A stretch of 64,000 bases of DNA from Sialis fuliginosa (taxonomy: Eukaryota; Arthropoda; Insecta; Megaloptera; Sialidae): contig OY540818.1 of the NCBI GenBank assembly GCA_961205875.1, forward strand, positions 13,676,761-13,740,760, in the 5' to 3' direction. Shown piece after piece: positions 39,466 through 51,140 of the stretch. How positions within the stretch are numbered: the stretch's first letter is position 1; each line of letters begins with the position of its first letter. Below the pieces are notes generated by a model that worked only from the letters and a program-made list of their open reading frames with translations, did no database searches and had not been told where the DNA came from. A program made the position numbers and the translations under genes.

Positions 39466-40529
39466 GAACATGTACTTTTTTAACCCTGCAACAGTAGCAC
39501 CATGTCTCGGATTTTCTTTTTTTTTTAATAATTTAGTGGTGAAGGGTGCTAGATACAGGCAGTAGATGTTCATTTGTATGATTAATTTTATTGTATTATT
39601 CTGTTACTTTTTGTCATACTTATTTATTTATTTTCGCAAAGACTAATAAAAACTATTTATTTATATGTATCTAATTATAATATTTTATGTAATTATAGTT
39701 GGATAAAAAGATCGTTAGCCGAGATAACGGTAAGAATTAAAGAACAGTTAAATCCATGGCCACCACAAAGATGCGGGGGAGGCTAAGAAGGCTCTAGCCT
39801 GGGTCCCGGCGCGATAAATCAACGAGCTTTTTATTGGTCTATTTCACAGTAATACTTACCAATATTATATATTATATACTTACCTCATATTATTGCACAG
39901 GTTGGATATAGTTGAAAGGGATATAATAATAAAACAATTTTATTTTCTACAAATTATATTATTGTCAGAAAATTGACAGCTTCATTAAATAATAAACAAT
40001 AGATACATAGATAGATGGAAAGTTACATACATTGTAAATGAAAATACAATAGTGTATATAGATAATAATAGTGTGAACAATATATTAATATTTTATGTTT
40101 ATATATTTATCAATTACGATAATTGTTTTTAAAATGTACATTTTAGCTATTTAATAAAAAATCATATAAATATCTATTTAACATTAATTACAGTAAAATT
40201 AAAATTAAACTATTATAGGTACTTGGTTGTATTAATATTTATGATATTTATATGATTTTCATAATTATTTAAATATTTGTTATTAACTATATACATCGTC
40301 TTAGCATTCATTAAACTATTACATTTTTTCAAAACTACCTGACTAAATAATGTAAACCAGTTTGAGCTACCAACAAAAATAAAATCATTAAATGTGATAA
40401 ATATAACTAATAAAATTAATATAATTAAAACAAGAAATATTTTTTTTTACAAATTATTTAAACATTCTTCTAAAAATTTCCATATAAATAATGCGTTTAA
40501 ATTATTGAACAATATTAAAACAAAAATAC

Positions 40530-40868
40530 CAGTGGCGTAGCTACATTGTTCAGTGTCCTGAAACAGAAAAAATATCCAGCCCTATGTGGCAGATTTAGTC
40601 ATCATGGGCCCCAAAGTGCCAAAATATTTGCATAGACCGACAGACTTATTTTTAGTGAACTTTCCAATGGAGAATTAGTTATTCATTATATTATGATTTT
40701 TGTACAAGCAGTTTACTACAGTTGATCCATTTAAAATTTTTCTGACATTACAAAATTTGCAATATAATTAAAGCAAATATAAAATACAAAATAAAAATTA
40801 AGACAACAACCCATGCAACCAGAACTCAAAACAGTTCTCTTGCCTGCCTGAAGGCAGCTACACCACTG
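40530..40868. mobile_element. MITE with CAGTGGYGTAGCT ends
   Basis: CAGTGGCGTAGCTACATTG at left is mirrored by GGCAGCTACACCACTG at right, the same terminal family as 60940-61259. Flanking 8-mers do not match. Confidence 0.6.
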
Positions 40869-40897
40869 TCTAATATAATATTTAAATATAAAAAATA

Positions 40898-41481
40898 CAA
40901 AGGATGTTTCAAAAAGAACGTAATCTTGAACACAAGAATGTTGAACTTTTAAATTTGATGCCATAATATCAGTATCATATTTAAGGTTAACTGTCTCTAG
41001 CCATTGAAATAAACTTGTCACTAGCCAGTCTCGGATAAACATTCATTACTTTGTATTATGTCAGCTATAACGTTTTCCAAAGATAAGTGTGTATTCATTG
41101 TTGAGACCATTTGGACTGAGGACACTCCAACCTGTAATGATTATTCTTTTCTATGAAATTTTCTGGATAAGCGAGTTAATTATTGAGTCGGCTTGGACTC
41201 TTTCAACCCTGTACAAATCCAGCAACACAAATTTTATTAATCAAACGAGATATTATCGACTTATTGGGAAATGCTGACTGGGGCTACTTCATTTCAACCT
41301 CATAGCATAGCTGACAGTTGATATAAGTAAGTAATAAATGTTTATGCAAAACAAGTTCATTAGAATGGCTAGAGGCAGTTAACCTAGAGTACAGCGTTGC
41401 CATTATCACATAAAATTTACGTACGCATAGGTAAATTCTAGTTTCTTATCTTCTGGGATACGTCCTTTTTTAAACATCTTG
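40898..41481. mobile_element. Degraded DNA transposon with long TIRs
   Basis: CAAAGGATGTTTCAAAAAGA with ACGTA at left and TACGTCCTTTTTTAAACATC with TTG at right are inverted ends. The similarity extends about 150 bp, including GGTTAACTGTCTCTAGCCAT and ATGGCTAGAGGCAGTTAACC. Between them, + strand from ATG 41060, the frame reads MSAITFSKDKCVFIVET, like the N-terminal helix-turn-helix of some insect transposases, then decays. Confidence 0.6.
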
Positions 41482-41763
41482 TTTAAAAAAACAATTAAAT
41501 TTTCAACATAATATGTGCCTATCAATTATAACTATTAATTAACTATTTTTTATTTATTATTCATTACTACCATTTAGACTTTCTTTATGAATAACACACA
41601 TGGAATAAAGATTTAAAGGCGAGATTTCCATTATACAATTCCATCACAATTATTATATATATAAAATCTAAATTGACTACTGTTATTACATCACAAACCC
41701 TAATTTTGATGATTTTCAAACTATCAAAATTAAATTTTTGTTAATTATATTTTAATAAGCAAA

Positions 41764-41855
41764 AGTAGTGGCGTAATCAGCGGAGGGGCAAGGGGGCCTG
41801 GCCTCCCTGCAAAGGGGTAACTAGCAGGAGGCCAGCTAGTTACACCATATAATAT
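41764..41855. repeat. Short CAGTGGCG-family fragment
   Basis: AGTGGCGTAATCAGCGG and CTAGTTACACCATAT are imperfect inverted ends around a GGCCTGGCCTCC/GGAGGCCAG hairpin. Confidence 0.4.
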
Positions 41856-41990
41856 ATACTTTATATTTTTAATCTTACCTGTAAAGTTGTAACGGCCTAT
41901 CCCCAAAAAAATACCTGGTTACATCATTGTACTGAAGCGTATCCAGAAAGGTAATTTGTTCAAAAAAAATATTATGTCAGCTCCTTATTA

Positions 41991-42245
41991 TTAACGCTTT
42001 AGACGCGAAAATCTACTTTTATTTTATAAAAAATGTAAATGTCAGTGAAATATTCAGTAAAATCCTTCACCCCACCCTTTGTTTATTCATTTTTTATGTA
42101 AATTTTATATTTATGTAAAATACAAATTATATATATTTTATTTGTTTGACTGAAACATTAATCCACAATATACTACACATGAATATCAACTTCCTCATAT
42201 GCAATTTCATGCAAAATTGACGTCATGAAAAGAAAATGCAAATAA
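41991..42245 (+). repeat. Second, truncated copy of the TTAA-CCCTTT MITE
   Basis: It starts TTAACGCTTTAGACGCGAAA and shares the ordered blocks AATGTCAGTGAAATATTCAG, GTAAAATCC, AAACATTAAT, GAATATCAACTTCCT and TTCATGCAAAATTGA with the - strand of 34341-34659. No clear second terminus. Confidence 0.65.
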
Positions 42246-44087
42246 AAAAAGTTAGACCACTTTTATTTTTATCGGAAATGTGCACATCTTTAGGAATAAG
42301 TGTTTCGCGACAAATTCTAGTACATTTTAAAAAATTCAGTTATTGCATGAAAAATTCTAACAAATTTTCATTCGGTCAAACGTTATTGAACAAATTACCT
42401 TCAAACAAATTACTTAACTTACCTAGAACCAGTATCAAGAGCTCCAAAATTGCAATGAAGGCTCTGACTTTATGAATATTATATTACATATGTATATAAA
42501 ATAAACTATTTAATTGAGCATATCAACTTTGATACAGATGTTTTTATTTGATAACTTATACTACAATATAATAGTGGTATTCAATGAAAATATTAAAAAC
42601 TAGTTTGAAAATCATTGAGTTATTTATTTTTATCATTTTTGATAAAGTATTTACATTACAAAACCAATAAACTATTTTACTAAATATTTTCAAAAATATG
42701 TAAAGTATAACTAAACTACAAACAAAATAATATAATACCTATATGTACCTATGTGTAATTTTATAATGTCAATACTTTTACAAATGTTATCTACATGCAT
42801 TACATACTTACCAAATTAAGAATGCGTATATTTAACAAAAACAACAATAATTAAAGGGTCTGTTAAATATTATATATACTATTGGTTGAGTCGAGTTTAG
42901 ATAGAAACGTATCTCTATTAGCCTTATTGAAAATTATTCAGTATTTTCCTTAGTAAACCCGTGTACACTGTATTTACACAGAGTTTTTTGCACAAAAAAC
43001 TATATTACACCAAAGATACCCAGACTGTCCCGACCTAAAATTACCGTTAGGTTTACACTCTGAAAACACTAAAAGAATGTATTGTTTCTACTCTACAATA
43101 ACACCAACTTTACAATCATACCCAACTTACACCCTGAAAACAATAGAAGCATTTGTTGTTTCTACTAAACAACTCGTATTAATATGAAAAAAATCCCAGA
43201 ATTAATTATATGTAAAAAATAATTTTTACAAACAAACTTTAGTTATTTAGGTCCGCCATATTGAGTTTAGAATGATTATAGTATTCTCGTCATCAAACCC
43301 TTTAATTTGATACCCATGCAACTGGGTTATGAAGAAAAAGGTAATCCGTCATCTTGGGTTGGTTTTTGAATGATATTAGATATACCATACTATATTACAT
43401 TATCACGTAATCTAAATAATTCACTATAGAAACACTATGTTACACTGAATTTACAAGTACACCACAAAAATATGGTGTAAACGGGTCTACCTGGGTTGTA
43501 ATAAACTTGTGCCTGAACTAGTTAATCGAAATTTTTACCATAGATAGATACACACAAAGCTTTTTTTATATAAATTAAACAAAAAACATTTAACATTTGA
43601 AACATTTAGCACCAATATTTATTGTTAGCAGCATTAATTCTATTAGCAATCATTTTCTATTTTATGCAACAAATACCAAAGTATACATCATAAAAAAAGA
43701 AAAAAAATTTCAAAATTGTTATACTCGAAACTAACAACTTTAGAGAAAAAGTACAAAAAAACAAAAAATGTTGATTTCAACTGAAATATTTTTGCCTGAC
43801 TTCAAAATTCTGAGATATTTGAGTGGATTGAATAAAATTACCCACTCTGTATATCTACACATTTTCATATATACGCATTCTTAATGATCAATTAAAAATT
43901 TCTTCTTATATATAATATCTACTTCGGCAAGTGAACAATTATGTCATAACAGGATAACTGCATTATTGAAGTTACTAATAGTAATATGGACAAACACACT
44001 GGGTTCAACAAATGCTCTTTACGATAATAATAAATACAATGCAGCCATTACATTAACAAACAACAAATCGGCTGCAGGCAAATGTGC
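42246..44087. other. Rogdi downstream region, no gene seen
   Basis: The frame 42236-42475 encodes an 79-residue basic peptide without recognisable features. Decayed repeat-like text (for example ACCCATGCAACTGGGTTATG at 43315, TACCCACTCTGTATATC at 43839) suggests old transposons. Confidence 0.4.
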
Positions 44088-45900
44088 TTAATGACTCGGT
44101 GATGTTGGCACAGAACCAACAGTAAAATCTTTATATTGAGAAAATACGCAGATCTGAAATAATAAAATATTTATAATTTAAAAATTATTAATCATATTAT
44201 AAAGTGTAGTAAACTAAACTAAAATTCAAACTATACAAAATTTAACATTATCTTAACCCTGAACAGTCATACTTATTGTTTGTGACATAAGTATAATAGA
44301 CCCTAGTATTAAAAACTTGATTGGTAGTATAGAATTTTTTTTTGTGACAATTTAAAAGAAAAATTATGTACTTTCACTGGTTTTAAACTACCTTGTGGGC
44401 GAAGCTGCGGGTAACTACTAGTTGATTAATAAAATGATTCAATCTCCCTAGATGTATTTAGCCCCTTAAAAGCAATATTAGGTAGCAAGTGTAATCAATT
44501 AGACAAGCATTTTATGCAGCCATAAAGATGATTACAGTTAAGTACTAGACTTTCAGGACTTTAAAAGGATAAAAACCTATCAGAAATAACTGTACATTGT
44601 ACATCCAATGGACTTATTCCCTCCCACATTCTCGAAACTTAACAGTATGTATTTTAATAAGTAAAACTTACCTTATCTTTCAGTTGTTGACACAGTTGTA
44701 ATCCGACAGTAAATAACACCAACACATCATTTAACCATGGCACAGAACAATCAGCTTGAGAAGAATCAAACTTCATTGTTCCATGATTATTGCTCAACTG
44801 GTAAACCGCAAACACAAGCTTGTGACTTTGTATGTAAAAACTGATGGCTAAATCTTCAGTTAAATTTGGTGACAGCGATTTCATGTTACGACTTTTCATC
44901 AAATCATCAATTGCACGTTTTCGAGGCACTATGAGTGATGTACGCCCACGTTGCAAGCAACCAAGAATATTGGCTAGTACATGTAAAACTTCATCAGATG
45001 TACTGAAAATATATATAATATAGAAAAATTAATTTTGTTATATTTATAAATATTAAATGAACATTTCAACATTCTTTTATTAGTTTATAATAGTAATTTA
45101 AGATAAATTGAAATGCTAGTTTAATAAGTTGACATTAATCAGATAGTTTTCAATTTTATTTGATAGGAACATTCGTTAGATGACAACACCAAATTTCAAA
45201 TAATAAATGTAAATTATAGTCTATCCCAAGAACTGATAAATTATAACCTAACCAATAATTTTACTAATGAATTAGACATAAAAAACACTTACCGGAACAC
45301 ACACCCCTTTTCAATATTATCTATATGAGAAATAGCTTGCTGCAAATGATTTGCAGCATCCTGTATTTGTTGCAACTTCCAAGGATGTTCACTAGCTATA
45401 GATGTACGGCAAATCTGATTTTGATTTTGACGATGTACTCGGAAAGATATGTCCTACATAAATAACATCATATCTTTATGACCTAAATTGGCAACTATTA
45501 TTCAATCAACTATAATCACTAAACTTACCGCATGAGTTATGCTATCTCCTGTAAGCGTCACAACACATTTTAATTGATCTTGTGGTACAGTTAAAATAAA
45601 TTTATCCTGTTTCTGTGAATTTTCATTTCCATACAGAGGCACTGGGAATCGATGAGCACATTCCTAAAAAAATTGTATGTTATTAATTATATTATCATAG
45701 TCTCCTCGTAATTGTACTTACAACAAGAACATTATGTATCTGCTGCAAAACATTATGAACTTCTTCGCGAAGCATCCATTCAAATTCTATTTGCTAAAAT
45801 AAAATATTTAAAGTAAGAAATCATCGCAGAATTAAAGCAAAATACCAAAAATACTTTAACATACCAAATTTGATGCTTCCTCCAATTCATGGTCTGTCAT
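44088..45900 (-). CDS. rogdi: Rogdi (leucine zipper protein homologue), complete six-exon gene
   Basis: Exons in transcript order are 45865-45900, 45722-45793, 45529-45663, 45293-45453, 44672-45002 and 44088-44153. All have GT-AG borders and phases that join to 801 nt (266 aa), close to the size of the fly and human proteins. The product starts MTDHELEEASNLQIEFEWML. Family hallmarks are REEVHNVLQQIHNVL, KLQQIQDAANHLQQAI and VPWLNDVLVLFTVGLQLCQQ. The last 21 residues (from ICVFSQYKDF to SPSH) come from a separate short exon. Rogdi is a mainly neuronal cytoplasmic/synaptic protein. Loss causes Kohlschutter-Tonz syndrome in humans and affects memory and sleep in flies. It resembles yeast Rav2 and is linked to V-ATPase assembly. 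The start is the first ATG after a short leader, in agreement with the family N-terminus. Identification rests on remembered family sequence. Confidence 0.93.
44388..44430 (-). repeat. Retroelement tail remnant (reverse)
   Basis: On the - strand it reads CTAGTAGTTACCCGCAGCTT then CGCCCAC, the GC-rich tail box also seen at 1728-1769. It lies about 240 bp from the rogdi fifth exon, in its last intron. Confidence 0.5.
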
Positions 45901-46105
45901 TTTTGTAAATTAGCTAAAGGTGCCTTTTCATTTGACGCTCGACGCTAGTGTCAAATCTTGTCACGTGGTATCAAGGTATCTAAAGACAAGGCAAGGTATA
46001 TAAAGGCAAGGTAGTCACAATACCACATTTACCAATCAGCGTTGGCGCGGGAATTGACGTCACCCAAGGAATATATTCAAATGCTATAAATTTTGCTTCT
46101 AGCAA
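45901..46105 (-). promoter_or_regulatory. Putative rogdi promoter and 5' leader
   Basis: The 205 bp between the rogdi ATG and the giant palindrome is less AT-rich than its surroundings. It contains a CACGTG E-box (45962-45967), an inverted CCAAT box (CCAAT on the + strand, 46032-46036), an E2F-like TTGGCGCGGGAA (from 46042) and a full CRE-like TGACGTCA (46055-46062). The sites are seen; promoter function is inferred from position. Two direct short repeats (AAGGTATCTAAAGACAAGG-like, 45974-46015) lie in the middle. Confidence 0.55.
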
Positions 46106-46489
46106 TTATAAATAAAAGGTAAGTAATTTTCAATTGTACAATACTTTATCCCTGTGTAGATAAACAGGTAACAAAGAACTAATAAAAAGCATCTATGTAG
46201 ATAAATAGATGTTATAAACTCAGTCAGTTAGCAAACATGCATATTATACATGTGTAGATAAACAGCTATATCATCAATTTTGAAACTATTATACACTCCA
46301 TAGTATGTAAGAGAACATGCTGATAACATATATTACACCATAGTTTAAACTCATTCATTTATACAAACGATAGCGTCTCTTGTTTGTCAAAAAAATAATT
46401 GATTTAGTCGGAATGGCTTCTGAAAAAAATTAAAAATTTAAATGCTACATGTGGCGCCATCTAGCAAAAACTGCTTGAACTAACAAGTT
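46106..46489 (+). repeat. Terminal truncated monomer of the palindrome, left
   Basis: This end block carries three spaced copies of TGTAGATAAACAG or close variants (about 46155, 46196 and 46253). It is mirrored at 50286-50669. These short repeats are absent from the internal monomers, so they mark the terminus of the element. Confidence 0.7.
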
Positions 46490-49400
46490 TTTGATAGTTC
46501 AAATTTATCCCGTTAGATGGTACCATATGTTCCATTTAAATATCAATATTTTTTTCAGATGCCATTACGACTAAATCAATTTTTTTTTTACAAGTTAGTA
46601 TGTATTAGAACATCCTGAATCCAATAATGCGCTTAAAAAGATTCGCTCGTATCGATAAAACTGTTTTTTTATCAACTTTGTTTAAAAAATTTACTTGAAA
46701 TTTTGAGCAAATGATTTTTTTAAAATCTGGTGTAATATACGTTATCAGTGAGTCTTTTTACATACGATAGTGACTCTATTACTTTCAAATTCAAAATGGG
46801 TGTGTTAATTACTGTACTGAAAAACACATCCTTATTGAATTTGAAAATAATTGACACGCCATCGTATGTAATATGATGCGCTGATATCAGAAATGATAAT
46901 AGATTTTAAATCAATTCACTGGTTTAAAATATGATGAAATTTTTTAAGACAAAAGTTGATAAAAAACCGTGTTATCGATCCGAGCGCAACTTTTGATGGG
47001 CATATTTGGAATCAGGGTGCCCTAATACATACGATAGCGTCTCTAACTCGACAAAAAATTTTGGACACCAAAATAATCAGAGGTAATAGCATTGGTAAAA
47101 AAACACTCGAAAAATACTTTTTTCGATTTTCAAATAATTAGATACGTTATCGCATGTAAAGGGATACGCTGATTCGACTTTTTTTATCAATTGCAAAATT
47201 CATCAAAGGGTTCAAAAGTTACAGCCATTTTACGACGAAAAATTGATAAAAAACGGTGATAGGGGTCCGAGCGGAACTTTTTATCAACATTTTTGGAATC
47301 ACCATGCTGTTATGCGTACGATAGCGTGCCTAACTCGACAAAAAAAAAATTGTAGCGATGACGTAACATGACGGCGCCTTCACCATATATAAAAATGTAC
47401 AAAAATAATATATATTTGGTATTTTTGAATAAGGAATACTAAAAAATCAAAAAATATTTTATTCTGTATATTTTTATATATGGTGGAGGCACCGTCGTGT
47501 TACGTCATCAGATAAAATTTTTTTTTATCGAGTTAGGTATGCTATCGTATGTATAATAACACGGTGATTCCAAAAATGTTGATAAAAAGTTCCGCTCGGA
47601 CCCCTATCACCGTTTTTTATCAATTTTTCGTCGTAAAATGGCTGTAACTTTTGAACCCTTTGATGAATTTTGCAACTGATAATAAAAGTCGAATCAGCGT
47701 ATCACTTTACATGCGATAACGTATCTAATTATTTGAAAATCGAAAAAAGTATTTTTCGAGTGTTTTTTATCCAATGCTATTACCTCTGATTATTTTGGTG
47801 TCCAAAATTTTTTGTCGAGTTAGAGACGCTATCGTATGTATTAGGGCACCCTGATTCCAAATATGCCCATCAAAAGTTGCGCTCGGATCGATAACACGGT
47901 TTTTTATCAACTTTTGTCTTAAAAAATTTCATCATATTTTAAACCAGTGAATTGATTTAAAATCTATTATCATTTCTGATATCAGCGCATCATATTACAT
48001 ACGATGGTGTGTCAATTATTTTCAAATTCAATAAGGATGAGTTTTTCAGTACGGTAATTGATACACCCATTTCGAATTTGAAAGTATTTTAAACGCCATC
48101 GTATGTAAAAGGACATGCTGATATCATATATTACACCAGATTAAAATTCCTTCATTGGTTAAAAATTACAAGCAAATTGTTTAGACAAATGTTGATAAAA
48201 AACAGTTTTATCGATCCGATCGAAACTTTATGTGTCCATTTTTGGACTCAGGATGCCCTAATACATACGATAGGGTCTTTAATTCGTTAAAAAAAATTTA
48301 CTTAGTCGGAATGGCTTCTGAATTTTTTTGTTGTAATTTTAAAAGTACATGTAACATCTATCGTGAAAAGCTTGAATAAATCTGACTTATTAGTTCGAGC
48401 TGTGTCTGCTAGATGGCGACACAAAAATTTTAAATTTCAAAAAAATTCAGAAGCCATTCCGACTAACAATAAGTCAATTTTTTTTTAACGAATTAAAGAC
48501 CCTATCGTATGTATTAGGGCATCCTGAGTCCAAAAATGCACACATAAAGTTTCGATCGGATCGATAAAACTGTTTTTTATCAACATTTGTCTAAACAATT
48601 TGCTTGTAATTTTTAACCAATGAAGGAATTTTAATCTGGTGTAATATATGATATCAGCATGTCCTTTTACATACGATGGCGTTTAAAATACTTTCAAATT
48701 CGAAATGGGTGTATCAATTACCGTACTGAAAAACTCATCCTTATTGAATTTGAAAATAATTGACACACCATCGTATGTAATATGATGCGCTGATATCAGA
48801 AATGATAATAGATTTTAAATCAATTCACTGGTTTAAAATATGATGAAATTTTTTAAGACAAAAGTTGATAAAAAACCGTGTTATCGATCCGAGCGCAACT
48901 TTTGATGGGCATATTTGGAATCAGGGTGCCCTAATACATACGATAGCGTCTCTAACTCGACAAAAAATTTTGGACACCAAAATAATCAGAGGTAATAGCA
49001 TTGGATAAAAAACACTCGAAAAATACTTTTTTCGATTTTCAAATAATTAGATACGTTATCGCATGTAAAGTGATACGCTGATTCGACTTTTATTATCAGT
49101 TGCAAAATTCATCAAAGGGTTCAAAAGTTACAGCCATTTTACGACGAAAAATTGATAAAAAACGGTGATAGGGGTCCGAGCGGAACTTTTTATCAACATT
49201 TTTGGAATCACCGTGTTATTATACATACGATAGCATACCTAACTCGATAAAAAAAAATTTTATCTGATGACGTAACACGACGGTGCCTCCACCATATATA
49301 AAAATATACAGAATAAAATATTTTTTGATTTTTTAGTATTCCTTATTCAAAAATACCAAATATATATTATTTTTGTACATTTTTATATATGGTGAAGGCG

Positions 49401-50669
49401 CCGTCATGTTACGTCATCGCTACAATTTTTTTTTTGTCGAGTTAGGCACGCTATCGTACGCATAACAGCATGGTGATTCCAAAAATGTTGATAAAAAGTT
49501 CCGCTCGGACCCCTATCACCGTTTTTTATCAATTTTTCGTCGTAAAATGGCTGTAACTTTTGAACCCTTTGATGAATTTTGCAATTGATAAAAAAAGTCG
49601 AATCAGCGTATCCCTTTACATGCGATAACGTATCTAATTATTTGAAAATCGAAAAAAGTATTTTTCGAGTGTTTTTTTACCAATGCTATTACCTCTGATT
49701 ATTTTGGTGTCCAAAATTTTTTGTCGAGTTAGAGACGCTATCGTATGTATTAGGGCACCCTGATTCCAAATATGCCCATCAAAAGTTGCGCTCGGATCGA
49801 TAACACGGTTTTTTATCAACTTTTGTCTTAAAAAATTTCATCATATTTTAAACCAGTGAATTGATTTAAAATCTATTATCATTTCTGATATCAGCGCATC
49901 ATATTACATACGATGGCGTGTCAATTATTTTCAAATTCAATAAGGATGTGTTTTTCAGTACAGTAATTAACACACCCATTTTGAATTTGAAAGTAATAGA
50001 GTCACTATCGTATGTAAAAAGACTCACTGATAACGTATATTACACCAGATTTTAAAAAAATCATTTGCTCAAAATTTCAAGTAAATTTTTTAAACAAAGT
50101 TGATAAAAAAACAGTTTTATCGATACGAGCGAATCTTTTTAAGCGCATTATTGGATTCAGGATGTTCTAATACATACTAACTTGTAAAAAAAAAATTGAT
50201 TTAGTCGTAATGGCATCTGAAAAAAATATTGATATTTAAATGGAACATATGGTACCATCTAACGGGATAAATTTGAACTATCAAAAACTTGTTAGTTCAA
50301 GCAGTTTTTGCTAGATGGCGCCACATGTAGCATTTAAATTTTTAATTTTTTTCAGAAGCCATTCCGACTAAATCAATTATTTTTTTGACAAACAAGAGAC
50401 GCTATCGTTTGTATAAATGAATGAGTTTAAACTATGGTGTAATATATGTTATCAGCATGTTCTCTTACATACTATGGAGTGTATAATAGTTTCAAAATTG
50501 ATGATATAGCTGTTTATCTACACATGTATAATATGCATGTTTGCTAACTGACTGAGTTTATAACATCTATTTATCTACATAGATGCTTTTTATTAGTTCT
50601 TTGTTACCTGTTTATTTACACAGGTATAAAGTATTATACAATTGAAAATTACTTACCTTTTATTTATAA
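46106..50669. repeat. Giant palindrome built of alternating mirror-image ~950-bp monomers
   Basis: The two 2.28-kb arms are near-identical reverse complements about centre 48387.5. They begin and end with TTATAAATAAAAGG and its complement. Inside each arm are further mirror centres: type A at about 46489, 48388 and 50286, and type B at about 47433 and 49342. A centres carry a hairpin with GATTTAGTCGGAATGGCTTC and AGATGGCGCCA. B centres carry GACGTAACATGACGGCGCC and ATATATAAAAATGTAC. Spacing is about 944 and 955 bp, so the whole is A-B-A-B-A plus about 383 bp of truncated monomer at each end. The motif ACATACGATAGCG recurs throughout. Arms about the global centre are nearly identical, sequence near B is well matched, and the A-proximal parts of neighbouring monomers have diverged visibly. 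No convincing protein is encoded, and the family is not recognised. Confidence 0.93.
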
Positions 50670-50999
50670 ATATTATATACGTACAATAGCGTCATTGTTG
50701 AGACATATGTATTATTGATGCACCTATTGATTATTTATTGTTAAAATACTTTTTATTGTATTGTATATAATAAAAAAATAAAATAAAACAAACCCCCTTG
50801 GGATTCGAATTCTGAACCCTTGGGTAGCGAGATGTACTCTAATTTTTTGTATATTTAAAAATTCCAATCAATCGATATTATATCGAAAAAACACAAGACG
50901 CATAATATTTTAGCCATATTCAAAGGTTTTTAAAAAACATTTAATCTTATCGATCCAATCATCTATACTGGCAATGATTTTGTTTTTTTTCAAAAATTT

Positions 51000-51140
51000 A
51001 CTAAAATAATAAAGCAATCTGATTGGCATCAAAATAGGTCACATGGCAAGATTTGATGCTAGAAACGAGCGTCGAGCGACAATATGAAAAGGCAACTTAA
51101 TATTGAAACGAAATAAAATGTCAGCTAACAGTAAAATGAC
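51000..51140 (+). repeat. Degenerate inverted copy of the rogdi promoter/leader
   Basis: Read on the + strand, this stretch resembles the rogdi upstream region read on the - strand. Shared in order are CTGATTGG, CACRTGNCAAGATTTGA, CTAG, CGTCGAGCG and ATGAAAAGGCAMCTT, followed by an ATG (51118) and AAAATGACAGA (51131). The downstream frame stops after 10 codons, so no rogdi coding sequence is preserved beyond possibly the first codons. It lies about 330 bp outside the right end of the giant palindrome. Confidence 0.6.

Noticed and set aside
46956..47141. Identical 61-residue open frames at 46956-47141 (+) and 49634-49819 (-)
   Set aside because: They are mirror copies within the palindrome, begin at a non-ATG codon and show no domain; the identity reflects the DNA symmetry.
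46106..50669. Palindrome as a simple read-through assembly artefact
   Set aside because: The arms differ at scattered bases, there are several internal mirror centres, and the flanks on each side are different unique DNA. An artefact is unlikely but should still be checked with reads.
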